DNA from: Gammaproteobacteria bacterium MedPE
GTDB lineage: Bacteria; Pseudomonadota; Gammaproteobacteria; Enterobacterales; Psychrobiaceae
Assembly: GCA_001874365.1 (NCBI GenBank)
Contig: MPDF01000018.1
Location: 1 to 37,645 of the forward strand
Length of the DNA: 37,645 nucleotides
Direction of reading: 5' to 3'
Shown: piece by piece, positions 25,360 through 35,900 of the stretch
Layout: each line of letters opens with the position of its first letter
Numbering within the stretch: the first letter of the stretch is position 1
Notes under the pieces: model-generated
The model's database searches: none
The model's input: only the letters and a program-made list of their open reading frames with translations
What the model was told of the DNA's origin: nothing
Program-made: the position numbers and the translations under genes

Positions 25360-26774
25360 TAATATTCATCATCAAACGCTGGTCCCGCATAATTATCAAA
25401 GCGAGAAAATTGACCTTGGAAGGTCAGGCGACACTTACCAATGGGGCCGTTACGTTGCTTACCAATAATAATCTCTGCCGTGCCTTTTTCCTGACTATCA
25501 TCGTTATAAACTTCATCACGATAAATAAACATGATTAAATCGGCATCCTGCTCAATCGCGCCTGATTCACGTAAATCGGAGTTAATTGGACGTTTATCGG
25601 CACGTTGCTCTAGACCACGGTTAAGCTGAGACAGCGCAATAACAGGACATTTCAATTCTTTCGCCAGTGCTTTTAAAGAACGAGAAATCTCAGAGATTTC
25701 TAAGGTACGGTTGTCGGCGAGCGCAGGAACCTGCATTAACTGAAGGTAATCAATCATAATCATTGATATCCCGCCATGCTCACGCGCAATACGACGAGAA
25801 CGCGAACGAACCTCTGTCGGTGTTAACCCCGATGAATCATCGATATACATTTTGCCTTGTTCTAACAACAGCCCCATAGTCGATGACACACGAGCCCAAT
25901 CCTCATCTTCAAGATTACCAGTACGAACGCGTGTTTGGTCAACACGACCTAAGGAGGCGAGCATCCTCATCATGATAGATTCTGACGGCATCTCTAACGA
26001 GAAAATAATCACTGGTTTGTCTTCGTTCATTGCCGCATATTCAGCAAGGTTCATCGCAAAGGTGGTTTTACCCATCGATGGACGAGCCGCAACAATGATC
26101 AAATCGGATTCTTGGAAGCCTGATGTCATTTTATCTAAGTCATCATAACCACTTGAGACACCAGTGATACCATCGTTTGGCGAGTTGTATAACTCTTCAA
26201 TTTTATCAATGGTTGCGCCAAGAATTTGTTTGATATCTTGCGGGCCTTCCGATGAGTTGGTTCGGCTTTCAGCAATCTTAAAAACTTTACCTTCGGCAAA
26301 ATCAAGGAGCTGTGCACTGTCTCGACCTTCAGGTTCAAAACCCGCTTCAGCGATTTCATTTGCCACACCAATCATGTCTCGAACAACCGCACGCTCACGC
26401 ACAATAGTCGCATATGCAGCAATATTCGCTGCACTTGGTGTATTTTTAGCCATTTCGCCGATATACGCGAAACCGCCCACGGTATCTAATTCATTTTCCC
26501 GTTCTAATGCTTCTGACAGCGTCACCAAATCAATGGGATTACCATGCTCAATCAAATCTGCCATGTACTTGAAAATAACGCGGTGGTCACGACGATAAAA
26601 ATCGTCCGCCACGACTAACTCAGACACGCGATCCCACGCATCATTGTCAAGCATCAAACCACCAAGCACCGACTGTTCAGCTTCTAATGAATGAGGCGGA
26701 ACCTTCAGCGCTTCAATTTGAGCGTCAGTCTTCGGCGTTTTTTGTTTCTTGGGTTTAAAAGGAGCTTGAGCCAT
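25359..26774 (-). CDS. dnaB: Replicative DNA helicase DnaB
   Basis: The hexameric 5'-3' replication fork helicase. It has 471 residues (E. coli 471). The N-terminal helical domain begins PPHSLEAEQSVLGGLMLDNDAWD, and the RecA-like core has Walker A ARPSMGKTTFA (about 230-240), Walker B MIMIDYLQLM and the C-terminal REIDENTITY block around LRESGAIEQDADLIMFIYRDEVY. No intein is present. It is the first gene of dnaB-alr-dsbC; the upstream 180 bases end at the terminator of the TonB-dependent receptor. Confidence 0.98.
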   Translation of the reverse strand: MAQAPFKPKKQKTPKTDAQIEALKVPPHSLEAEQSVLGGLMLDNDAWDRVSELVVADDFYRRDHRVIFKYMADLIEHGNPIDLVTLSEALERENELDTVGGFAYIGEMAKNTPSAANIAAYATIVRERAVVRDMIGVANEIAEAGFEPEGRDSAQLLDFAEGKVFKIAESRTNSSEGPQDIKQILGATIDKIEELYNSPNDGITGVSSGYDDLDKMTSGFQESDLIIVAARPSMGKTTFAMNLAEYAAMNEDKPVIIFSLEMPSESIMMRMLASLGRVDQTRVRTGNLEDEDWARVSSTMGLLLEQGKMYIDDSSGLTPTEVRSRSRRIAREHGGISMIMIDYLQLMQVPALADNRTLEISEISRSLKALAKELKCPVIALSQLNRGLEQRADKRPINSDLRESGAIEQDADLIMFIYRDEVYNDDSQEKGTAEIIIGKQRNGPIGKCRLTFQGQFSRFDNYAGPAFDDEY

Positions 26775-26909
26775 GATGTCTTACTATCGTCTTTAATTGG
26801 GGTCATTATCTAATATTGGTTGAATTAAGCAATATAGGATTTGCTATCCCATGCATTAATCAGCGATTTATACATTCCTTAGAGTGAATACATAATTAAC
26901 CCACACAAA

Positions 26910-26935
26910 AAAGCCACAATAACGATTGTGGCTTT
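26910..26935 (-). terminator. Terminator of the TonB-dependent receptor gene
   Basis: An 11-bp stem (AAAGCCACAAT and complement) with a 4-base loop is followed on the minus strand by a run of six T (three inside the stem end) and GTGTG. It lies 26 bases after the receptor stop. Confidence 0.88.
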
Positions 26936-26960
26936 GTTCTTTTCAGTGTTAGTTTTTCGC

Positions 26961-29336
26961 TTAGAATTTTCCGCGTAAACTGATACTCATTTGGCGCTCT
27001 TCGCCTAATGTCATACGCTCAACACGGCGACCAGCACCATAAGCTGCGCCGCTGATGTATTCTTTATCTAATAAGTTTTTACCAATTAGATAGATGCCTA
27101 AATCATCCCACTCATAACCAACTTTCATGTTAACCAAAGTCCGACCGTCATTATCGGCATCATAGTTTGGGTGATCTTTTGACAAACCGCGAATATCAGG
27201 ATCAATTTCCGCCTTAGAGCTATTAGCGTAATTAAGGCTAACGTTAGCAAAGACACCACTATCACCACTGTAGGTTGCTGCTAAACTGCTTGTCCATTCA
27301 GGTGAATCAGCAAACGAACGGCCAGACAAGTCGCGAATCACGTCTTCCCCTGCTGTTGGAATAACCACTAAGAACTCTTTAAATTCTGTATTTGCTTGGC
27401 CTATTGACGCTGATAACTCTAAGTTATCATTGACCTGATAATAGGCTTCTAATTCAAACCCTTTAACGACTGAACTACCAGCATTTCGAGTTTCAGCATC
27501 GAACGTACTTTCTGACAACTGAACATTCACTTGTTGATCTTTCCAATCGATGTAGAACGCATTTGCGTTAACCATTAAGTCGCCATCTAGCCAGAACGAA
27601 CGCATCGATAATTCATAGTTAGTGGTAAACTCAGGATCAAATTGATAGGCAGTTGCTTTACCTGAATTAACGCCGACACCTCCTGAACGATAACCTTTTT
27701 GTACGACAAAGCTTGTTGTCATGTCATCGTTCCAATGATAACTCACACCAAGTTTTGGGATAACCTCATTAAAACTTGCATCAACTAACGGAATAGGATT
27801 GTTTGCGCTTTCTACTTGAGCGATTAGCCGGGCATTGATACCAGCAATCAGTTGATCAAGTGGCGCAGGATAATTCGCGACAACTGGCATATCAGCGATG
27901 TTACCAATACTAAATAGCTGTGCATCGTTATTGTCTTGCTGTTCACGATCCCAGCGGATACCAGCGAAGATATCCCATTGATCGTTAATGTGGTAAGTGG
28001 CATCAGCAAATAATGCACGCGTTGCAACATTTTGCTCTGCTGAGCTATTTTGATTTAACTGGACAGGATCCAACTTAGCGTACTGTGAAATAACATAGTT
28101 TGCTGTTGCCTCATCTAAACCAAAGCCAGCTTGTAAAAATGGCGCATTAATACCAGCAGATGCCAAGCTAATGCGTGTTACGCCGCCAAACTGACTAGGG
28201 CGATCTTCATCAAAATAATAAGCGCCGATAATGCCATCGATATTGTCGTAGTTAAACGTAAAACGTAATTCTTGACTCACCGTTTTGGCTTGCTCTTGGA
28301 AGAAACGCGTGCCACCTGCTTCAGGACCATTATCATCATCAAAATCCAACCAACCTGGCTCCGCTTTTGAGTAGGTTGATACAGAGGTTAGCTGCCAGTT
28401 TTCATTGATAGCGTAGTTAACTTCAAGGTTTGCAATATTGGTCTTGTAATTAAGCTCTTGCTTGTCATTATTAGTAATTATTCGTTGATCGAATGGGCTA
28501 CCACTTGCTGGTACATTGACACCATCGGTTCCTTTGTCGGTTATTGCACGCGTCAAACTAAGCTGCGCCGTTAATTCTGGCAGTGATTTTGGCGTATATA
28601 AAAATTTCAAACGATAGAGTTTATCTTCACGAAAATCTGAATGCTCGTTTCTAATCGGGTTATAGTTAAAACCATCAAATTCTTCGCTTTCGGCGCTAAA
28701 GCGCACTGCTAATTCATCTTCAATCAAGCTGCCGCCAATAGCGACTGCAAATTCACGTTCACCGTGTTGTCCTAATTGAACACGATATTGGCCGCCAAAG
28801 TCATGAGTTGGCGCTTGCGTTGTCATAATGACTGCACCAGCTAGAGAATTACGCCCTTGTAATGTTGACTGTGGCCCTTTTAAGACTTCAATTTGGCTTA
28901 CATCCCATGTTGAGAAGCCATTGCTGACCATTCTTCGTGGCATTGCCGCGCCATCAATGTAAATACTTGCTAAACCACTACTACCGGCACCGGACACATT
29001 AAAACCATCAATGCCACGAATACTAAAGCCACCATTGGCATTAGAATGAATGTTCGCTGTTTCGAACATAACTTCGCTAATATCACCAAGATTTTGCTGT
29101 TCCATTTTGTCGCTAGTAAACACGGCGATACTTGCGGGTGTTTCTTGCAGTGTTCTAGAAATTTTTTGACCAGTAACAACGATCTTTTCATATTTCTGTT
29201 TTTCAGCCTCCGGTCCAGGAGTCTGCTGTGCAACAGCATTAAATGTAATAAATGAGCCTAAAGCAATACTGATTGCCGAAGCGACTTTAGAGTGACGAAG
29301 CGAAAGTGCAGATTGACGCTTAGCGAAGGGTTTCAT
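26961..29336 (-). CDS. TonB-dependent outer-membrane receptor
   Basis: A 791-residue receptor for active uptake across the outer membrane. The start at 29336 (MKPFAKRQ) is chosen because AAGGA precedes it and it gives a normal signal peptide ending NAVAQ; the longer frame from 29450 would put a hydrophobic stretch before this. The plug domain begins after KIVVTGQK (TonB-box-like) with ETPASIAVFTSDKMEQQ and contains IEVLKGPQSTLQGRNSLAGAV; a 22-strand barrel follows, ending SISLRGKF with the terminal Phe. The substrate is not readable: no Fur box was found upstream, so it may import something other than iron. It is divergent from the cytochrome b561 gene. Confidence 0.92.
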   Translation of the reverse strand: MKPFAKRQSALSLRHSKVASAISIALGSFITFNAVAQQTPGPEAEKQKYEKIVVTGQKISRTLQETPASIAVFTSDKMEQQNLGDISEVMFETANIHSNANGGFSIRGIDGFNVSGAGSSGLASIYIDGAAMPRRMVSNGFSTWDVSQIEVLKGPQSTLQGRNSLAGAVIMTTQAPTHDFGGQYRVQLGQHGEREFAVAIGGSLIEDELAVRFSAESEEFDGFNYNPIRNEHSDFREDKLYRLKFLYTPKSLPELTAQLSLTRAITDKGTDGVNVPASGSPFDQRIITNNDKQELNYKTNIANLEVNYAINENWQLTSVSTYSKAEPGWLDFDDDNGPEAGGTRFFQEQAKTVSQELRFTFNYDNIDGIIGAYYFDEDRPSQFGGVTRISLASAGINAPFLQAGFGLDEATANYVISQYAKLDPVQLNQNSSAEQNVATRALFADATYHINDQWDIFAGIRWDREQQDNNDAQLFSIGNIADMPVVANYPAPLDQLIAGINARLIAQVESANNPIPLVDASFNEVIPKLGVSYHWNDDMTTSFVVQKGYRSGGVGVNSGKATAYQFDPEFTTNYELSMRSFWLDGDLMVNANAFYIDWKDQQVNVQLSESTFDAETRNAGSSVVKGFELEAYYQVNDNLELSASIGQANTEFKEFLVVIPTAGEDVIRDLSGRSFADSPEWTSSLAATYSGDSGVFANVSLNYANSSKAEIDPDIRGLSKDHPNYDADNDGRTLVNMKVGYEWDDLGIYLIGKNLLDKEYISGAAYGAGRRVERMTLGEERQMSISLRGKF

Positions 29337-29608
29337 TGTTGTTCCTTTTGAATGACTAATTGCTTGTAATCTATACCTAATTAATCGAATCATTAGGTCA
29401 TGACTAACAAATAAGAGCGCAATAGTAATAACAACCACTCTCATTTGCAATACAATTTATTGTTTTATTGTAAAGAAATAAAACACTTACAGTGAGTAGG
29501 TATTTAGTAATCTCAGGTTACAGTTAACCAAAACCACATTCACAACTTTCAGTATACTTTGAAACTTCATTTGTTATGCTAGGTACAAAACTTATCAAGG
29601 AAGAATAA

Positions 29609-30130
29609 ATGACAGATTCAACGCCAAACGAAACCAAGTACATTATCGATCGTATTCTGCATTGGTCAGCCGCTTTGTTGATGCTGGGAATGGTGTCGAC
29701 GATGGGCGCCGAAATCCACTCAACAGACTACACCATTAAGGGTGCTGTACTGCACAAGCAAGACGCCATCAATATACATTTAATGATGGGGTTAGGATTA
29801 TTAACGCTTATTATTGGACGTATATTTTGGTCTGCATTTGTGTTGGAAAAACACAAAAAGCCTCAGTTTAAATCTCCACTGCACAAGACTGTAGTCACTA
29901 TTACTCACCTATTAATGTACGGTTCGCTGTTTAGCATGATCGCCACTGGACTTGTCATGGTTAATAATTACGAACACCCGCTAACCTTGCTCGATTCCTT
30001 ATCTTTCGCCGAAAACGGCGGTAACCTAACAACATTTACCGATGCAAGAACTACCCACATGTGGATGCTTAACGCCTTTTATGTATTTATAGTCGGTCAT
30101 GTTGGCGCAGCGATTTATAGTAAGCGTTAG
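29609..30130 (+). CDS. Cytochrome b561
   Basis: A 173-residue four-helix inner-membrane dihaem cytochrome that exchanges electrons with quinone. Candidate haem-ligand His residues lie in each helix: His18 (RILHWSAALLM), His57 (INIHLMMGLGLL), His100 (THLLMYG) and His150 or His164. Length is like E. coli CybB (176). A good AAGGAAG ribosome-binding site precedes the ATG. The stop overlaps by 3 bases the stop of the convergent Toprim gene. It could serve superoxide or respiratory redox balance; that is family knowledge only. Confidence 0.9.
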   Translation: MTDSTPNETKYIIDRILHWSAALLMLGMVSTMGAEIHSTDYTIKGAVLHKQDAINIHLMMGLGLLTLIIGRIFWSAFVLEKHKKPQFKSPLHKTVVTITHLLMYGSLFSMIATGLVMVNNYEHPLTLLDSLSFAENGGNLTTFTDARTTHMWMLNAFYVFIVGHVGAAIYSKR

Positions 30131-31023
30131 TAGAGTTTTAATTGAGTAACAAACATCCATTGCTGGCGCAGAGCAACGCCTTCTTGATACATGGTATCTA
30201 ATAACGTGCGCCATTGTGACGGGCAGCAGTGCGCTATTTCCCGCTTTGAATAGGCTTTGTCTTCATCAAAATGAGTTGGCAAACAATGTTCTTTAAGCCA
30301 CGTTAATTCTGGAAGTAATAGATATTGATAAGGCGTTGTAGCTTCGATGGCAATCGCCAAGCCGTGAGGATCAAAATCGCCGAAATAGACTTGTCCACTT
30401 GTTCCTTTTTGTTCCAACCAGCGCGCTTTTAGTGCTTGGCAAGCTTTAGAGTGGTGACTTTCATGACCGCGATAAACAACCAGCGCATTGATTAATTCAC
30501 TTGGAATTTGATACTGGTGCCACGCACTAAAACAATCGCGATTCTCTACTACAATCAGATAATCATAAGATGTTAAATCTAGTGTGCGAATATCTAGCTC
30601 AACTTGAACCTGCGCAGGTGTTTCAGTCAATTGAAATAACGATTGATAAGTAAGACATAACGATAAATCACTGCACGCCGCCAGTACTAAATGCTCGGTT
30701 GGTAGCTCTTTGGCGTCTTTTTCATTAGGCGATACGTTAGCACCATCCAATCTATCACCAGCCACACCTTGTTGATAATCCAGCAGCGCCGAGTAACCCA
30801 TACTTTGCAATTTAGCATCGAGTTTTTGTATGCCATCACGCGCGATGTAATAATGTTTACTATCGCCCTCACGTCCGAGATTGATGGCGTGTTCGTCACA
30901 CCACATCAGCGTTTTCTTGAGCCAAGCGGCATTGCGTTTAGCTTTATAGCTTGTTTCAAGTTGAAGCGCCTTAAACGCCTTAGCTAATTCGTTGAGCGCT
31001 TGTTTAGACAAGGTTTCATCCAT
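30127..31023 (-). CDS. Toprim-domain protein, JetD/MksG-like nuclease subunit
   Basis: A 298-residue protein, last gene of the SMC operon. The N-terminal half (1-110) is helical and basic, a likely DNA-binding part. The C-terminal half has Toprim residues: Glu160 in LIVVENRDCF and Asp216/Asp218 in YFGDFDPHGLAIAI. DxDPxG is the Spo11/TopoVIA form, also seen in the DUF2220 domain of Wadjet JetD, the subunit that cuts plasmid DNA. It is shorter than the JetD proteins I know (about 380-400 residues). The gene starts 21 bases after the JetA-like gene behind GAGGGG. Nuclease action is inferred. Confidence 0.8.
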   Translation of the reverse strand: MDETLSKQALNELAKAFKALQLETSYKAKRNAAWLKKTLMWCDEHAINLGREGDSKHYYIARDGIQKLDAKLQSMGYSALLDYQQGVAGDRLDGANVSPNEKDAKELPTEHLVLAACSDLSLCLTYQSLFQLTETPAQVQVELDIRTLDLTSYDYLIVVENRDCFSAWHQYQIPSELINALVVYRGHESHHSKACQALKARWLEQKGTSGQVYFGDFDPHGLAIAIEATTPYQYLLLPELTWLKEHCLPTHFDEDKAYSKREIAHCCPSQWRTLLDTMYQEGVALRQQWMFVTQLKLY

Positions 31024-31044
31024 GAAAATCCCCTCAGTTAATGT

Positions 31045-32292
31045 TTAAACCACACTCAAATGCACGTCTTCAATCACGTGTAGCTGGTTAAAAACACTGG
31101 TTTCGTTAGACTTCTTGTCAAAGGCAAAGCGCTTGCGAATATCTCGCGCTAACCCTTCGTATTCGGCAATCACTTGGAAGAGCCACGTTTCACCATCCCA
31201 ATCTAACTTGCTGTGTTCTAGGTAATCCAACGCACTGACTGCACTATGACTATCGAACAAGCTAATAAAGAAATTTTCAACATCTTCTTTGAGCTGTTGA
31301 TGCTTAGCTTCAACAGCGAGTACTTCTTCGAGATCAAACTCGCCGCCACTGCTTAATGGCTCGACATATTCGTTAGTCGAGAGCTCAAGGCTGCGTACAA
31401 TATCGCCCAGCGGTTGCTGATCGCCCACGCGATCCAGCGCCACACTAGCACTGGCGATAATAGGCGCGGCGTGATTGATATTTTCGGGCACATTAGTGCG
31501 ATTGGGATAATCACCCACTTCAAATTTGGGATGCTGCTTTAAGAACGCCGCCATATTGCTAATCAGCTGTGCGCGCTCTTGTTGCTGCCTAAAGCGCGCC
31601 ATCAGCTCTACTAGACGTTTTTGCACTTCAAGCAATGAACTTGAATGATCGGAAATCACCACCTGTAATTGGCTCACCAACAGCTTACGTAGTGGACCAC
31701 TACTTTGTGCCAGTTCGATCATCTCGTTAAAGTCGATTAACTCAAAACCATCAAGTAAGCGACGCAATTGCTTTTGCGCTAACTCATTTTCGCGAATTTT
31801 GTCACCAAGATTGCTGACAAAACCAAAATCGGAATTGAGACGATTCCACAAACTGACGATGGCATCGCTAAATTGCCCCGTCATATCGTGTACTTTCTCC
31901 GTCAATAGCTGAAAATGATGCTCACTGCCCACGTAATCGCCGCGATATTGCGCATCGGAAAAATGTTTAACTAGGGTGCGAATTTGCTCTAATTGTCCTG
32001 CAACGTCGGCGTTTATCTGACGCTTACGCTCATCTTCGGTGAGACTGGCTATTAACGTATTCATATCTGGACGCAGACTCAGCGGCTGTGACTCATCAGG
32101 GCGATGTAAAATACGCCCCTTTACTAGCTTATCAAGCGCCGAATCATTAATACTGGTCTCGTCAAAATGCCCTTTAATATAGGCATCCATCAGTTGCGAG
32201 CTATATTTGCCAATCAAATTTAAGCGTGCAACACCCAGCGCATGTAAGCGACTTTGCGGGCTTTTATCTTTGTCTTGCTTGCGAGAGGCCAT
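31045..32292 (-). CDS. MukF/JetA-like kleisin subunit of an SMC complex
   Basis: A 415-residue, soluble, helix-rich protein without enzymatic motifs. An N-terminal winged-helix-like part (about 15-80) precedes long helices (about 85-260) and a C-terminal segment. This layout and the position between a KITE-type gene and a Toprim gene fit the kleisin that closes the ring of MukBEF, MksBEF or JetABC complexes. Sequence identity to known kleisins is too low to see by eye, so the call rests mainly on order, size and composition of the operon. The ATG overlaps the stop of the preceding gene by one base (TAATG). Confidence 0.65.
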   Translation of the reverse strand: MASRKQDKDKSPQSRLHALGVARLNLIGKYSSQLMDAYIKGHFDETSINDSALDKLVKGRILHRPDESQPLSLRPDMNTLIASLTEDERKRQINADVAGQLEQIRTLVKHFSDAQYRGDYVGSEHHFQLLTEKVHDMTGQFSDAIVSLWNRLNSDFGFVSNLGDKIRENELAQKQLRRLLDGFELIDFNEMIELAQSSGPLRKLLVSQLQVVISDHSSSLLEVQKRLVELMARFRQQQERAQLISNMAAFLKQHPKFEVGDYPNRTNVPENINHAAPIIASASVALDRVGDQQPLGDIVRSLELSTNEYVEPLSSGGEFDLEEVLAVEAKHQQLKEDVENFFISLFDSHSAVSALDYLEHSKLDWDGETWLFQVIAEYEGLARDIRKRFAFDKKSNETSVFNQLHVIEDVHLSVV

Positions 32293-32912
32293 TAGAACAT
32301 AGACTCTTGTTGCGGCATATCATCGAGTGGCAATGACTCTTCATCTTTTATGAAACGCACCATTTCCACCAGCTGCTCAATTTTACCTGTTACGACATAA
32401 AACTGACGATCTTTATGAGGTTGGTGCAAATAACCAGCTTCTTTTAAACGCTTAAACACTTGCTTAAGTTGGGCGTCAAGATTGTCACTGCTCGATTTAA
32501 AAAAGCGATCACTGGCTAATTGCGTGAAGCGTTGACGTAGTGATTGATTATCTTCTGTACGCAATGCAAATTCTTGAAATTTAATGGTGTCGCCAGCGCT
32601 TAACGCACCATCGCGCCCAAGGCTTTCTTGCACAAGTTGCATCCATTCTAATAACGGTAATAGTGATTGCACCGTTTGCTTAAACTCTTTCGACAAATGT
32701 TCACGGGCATCACCGTTGAGTTCTTGATACGCGAGAAAATAAACGCTGTTATCACTGCTCGACGCTACACGGCGATTAAGCGGTCGTAAAAAGTGATTAA
32801 GCTCTTCACGCACTACTTCATCAGACAATCGTCGATAAGCTTCTTCATCGGTAACCTGACAAATACTCGCACCAGCTAATAGCGATTCTAGTAATGGGCC
32901 ATGTTCAATCAT
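32292..32912 (-). CDS. MukE/JetB-like (KITE) subunit of an SMC complex
   Basis: A 206-residue soluble protein whose C-terminal half looks like tandem winged helices (LDAQLKQVFKRLKEAGYLHQPHKDRQFYVVTGKIEQLVEMVRFI, read in parts). It is the size of MukE, MksE and JetB (about 200 residues). Coupled to both neighbours by TAATG overlaps (32912 with the SMC gene, 32292 with the kleisin-like gene), as expected for fixed subunit ratios. The assignment rests on size, context and fold impression; no signature motif exists for the family. Confidence 0.65.
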   Translation of the reverse strand: MIEHGPLLESLLAGASICQVTDEEAYRRLSDEVVREELNHFLRPLNRRVASSSDNSVYFLAYQELNGDAREHLSKEFKQTVQSLLPLLEWMQLVQESLGRDGALSAGDTIKFQEFALRTEDNQSLRQRFTQLASDRFFKSSSDNLDAQLKQVFKRLKEAGYLHQPHKDRQFYVVTGKIEQLVEMVRFIKDEESLPLDDMPQQESMF

Positions 32913-35900
32913 TAGTTCACTCCTTCACTAGATTTTTGTAACTGTTGTGCGATTTTCGCTTCAATTCTATTTACTTTCGGTTCAATTCGCTGCAAGCGTT
33001 TATATTGTTTATCGATGAGATATCGGTGTTTAAACAACGTTAACACATCAGACTCTGGATTCGGGAAGGCACCAACGATGCAGATGTTATTGCTATCACA
33101 AGCGTTAAATAGCTTTTCAACGTTGTGATAGGCCAGCGTACCAATTTCATCAATCGGCCAGTTGACGCTGATCTGCGCATCGCCGCGCAGTAAACGGGTA
33201 AATGCAAGTAAGAATTTACATAAAATCAGATACGCCATGCCGTGACTCGATGACTCTAATAACTGACGATCGTTTTTGATGACCAAGTCATTACCGCCTT
33301 CGTTGAGGTGCAGTTCAAGGCGCAATAATGATTCTATCGAATAACTAGAATCGGCACGTAGCAAATCAACCACGTCACTTAACGCATTAATATACTCATC
33401 ACTCGGTAATTCTTTACCCGTCTCTTTCCACTGCTCATAAAGATTTGAAAAGCGTTTTAACGGCTGCCAGAAATTAAGTTCGTCAACGGTAGAGATAATC
33501 TTCACTTCAGAACGATTAATACCATCGAGCGTTAAGTCATCACTCACCGCTGCGGTTAGGCGTTTAGATTGCCCTGAAATACGGCGATTAATGTCACTAA
33601 ATACGGTAAAGAATTTGTGTAAATCACCGCCGATGGTTTCTCCTTGCTCTAAAATCTGACGCTGTTGATCGGATAAAATACGCAATAAGTCACTAAAGAT
33701 CGGTAAACGATCGCGTAAATCACCTTCTTCACCTAAACGAGATAGCTCGCTAGTCATTAAATCAAGGAACTGTTTTTGGGCATCTTGTGATAACTCAGCT
33801 TCAAGCGTATACACTTTATCTTTCAAGGTATTTTCTGTCTTGCTACGCTGCTCTAAACCGTGGGCTGTTCGAGTAATGCGCTCGTCTTGATCTCCTTGCA
33901 CTGGCGGCAGGCCAACAACGAGCTTACCATCAATAGTTAACTGACTCAGCTTGCTATTGAGGGGCATTATTTGCTCAATGAGTTTAGACAGACGGCTAAT
34001 GTCTAATTGTAACTGTTCTCGCTCGCTTTCTAGTTTCTGACGTGCTTGTTTAAATTCAGTTTTCTGCTGATTTAGCTTGCCCGTGAAACTTTGAATGGAA
34101 GCCTTTAAATTCGCTTCTTGTTCCAGATATTGCGGTCGAGATTTCTGCCACAACACATTGATAAAGTTGCGATACTCTCGTAAGTCATCTTGACGTGAAC
34201 GCACGCGAGCAATATCTTCTTCCAGCTGTTTAATTCGCTCTTTTAGTGCTTGAATGGTTTTAGGATCGATGTCTTTATTGGCCAGTTCAAGTTTGAAGGC
34301 TTCTTCTAATTGCTTAATTTGTGCCTTGTTCGTTTGACGCTTGTGGTCAACTTGCGCCTCAAGTTCGCCAATTTGGCTACTGATAGCATCAATCTCTTGC
34401 TGCCAATCAGCTTTAAATTCTAATAACTGCGCTTGATGATCATCTTTTAAGGTCGCTAGCGCGTCACGCTTTTGCTCACTCAACTGCTTGATTTGTACTT
34501 TTGCTTCGTCCAAACCACTGCTCGCCGCCTTACGACGCGTGGCTAAACTGTCTTTATTGGCCTGCAGTAAACGCTGTTTCGATTCTTTAGCGAAGTTAAC
34601 TTCGTTAGCCTGCTCAGATTGTGTTTGCTTGAGCTTAGCCACATCATCGGCTAATGTTTTCACTGTGTTATGTGCTTGCGTTAATGCTGTTTCACACTCG
34701 CTTTGCTTATCTAGCGCTGCAGCGACTTTACGCTCTAACTCTTCTTTGTTGATACGAAGCGCTGCTTCATCTTGAGCATAGCTCGGTGCATCAATTTCAC
34801 TTAGCTTCAAGGCAACGCCATAAAGTTCACTATGACTATCACCAGTTTGTGGATGAAGATCTAAGCGTTCTAGTAGCTCTTGATTAATCACCTTGCCAAT
34901 AGAGTTTTCCCAGCCATCAACATTGGCACGTAAGAAATGACGCAGTGAGCCCTGCTCTGGTGAAATTTGCTGCTCTAGCAATCTCAGTTGCTTTTGCAGC
35001 TGATGGACGCTCGTTCGCGCATTTTCAAGTTTAGTTTGTACTTGATGCTGATGATTACGGGCATTTTGATGTTCGCGCTCTTTCTTCGTCAACTGCTCGC
35101 TCGTTTGGCGCCAGTTATCTTGAGCAATCTCTAAACGCTTATCGCTAAGGGATAAATCTTCCTGTTCTTGCGTCGTCGGCCCCATGTTGTCTATTTGCGC
35201 TTGACGTTCGATTTGTTGATGCCTAAAGACGCCTAATTGGCTATCAAAATCTTCAGTAAGTTGCTCTTTTCGAACGAGGTATTGCTCAGATAATTGATCT
35301 TTCTTATCACTATGTTGCTGACGTGTTTGTTCACGATTCTCTTCGTGTTCACGAATTTGTTTACGATTTTTTACCGTCAGACGTTCTAGTGACTCGTTTA
35401 AAGTAAGTTTTTGCTGATTTAGCTGTTGCTCTAATTCGCCAAATTGCTCTAGTAAAATGCGGTAATGGCTTTGCTGCTCTACTAACTCTTCGTTCCAAAG
35501 CGGTAGTGCATCAGTATCAATGGCCAATTGCTCATAATCACCGTCTTGGTAATTGTCATACGTATTTTGCAATTCATCGAGCTGTTGCTCGGTGGTTTTT
35601 AACTCGGCGTTGGCCTTACTCAGCTCACTATTTATAGTAGATTCGCACTCATGGAAGTTCGCTTTTAGTGTAGCCACCTTCTCACGCAGCTCTTTGTCAT
35701 TGGCTTGTAAATCAGCACGCTCAGTTTTACTGCGCTCTAAATCGTCACTCAATAATGGGGTTAATTGCAGCAACTGCGCTTCAATGGCATTTAAACTCGT
35801 CGCTATCTGCTGTACTTTTTCGTGCTGTAATTCAAGTGAACTAAGGCGCATCGATTGACGCATTTGCTTAATCCACTCACGCGCCTTGGTGTTTTTCACT

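Noticed and set aside
29337-29450. N-terminal extension of the TonB-dependent receptor
   Set aside because: The signal peptide and ribosome-binding site fit the ATG at 29336; the extension lies in the divergent promoter region.
29400-29460. Fur box before the TonB-dependent receptor
   Set aside because: The A/T-rich stretch around AATGAGAGTGGTTGTTATT matches the Fur consensus too poorly to support iron control.
34488-35858. Plus-strand frames inside the SMC gene
   Set aside because: Cys/Ser-rich translations are the antisense of Glu/Gln-rich coiled coil and are typical shadows.
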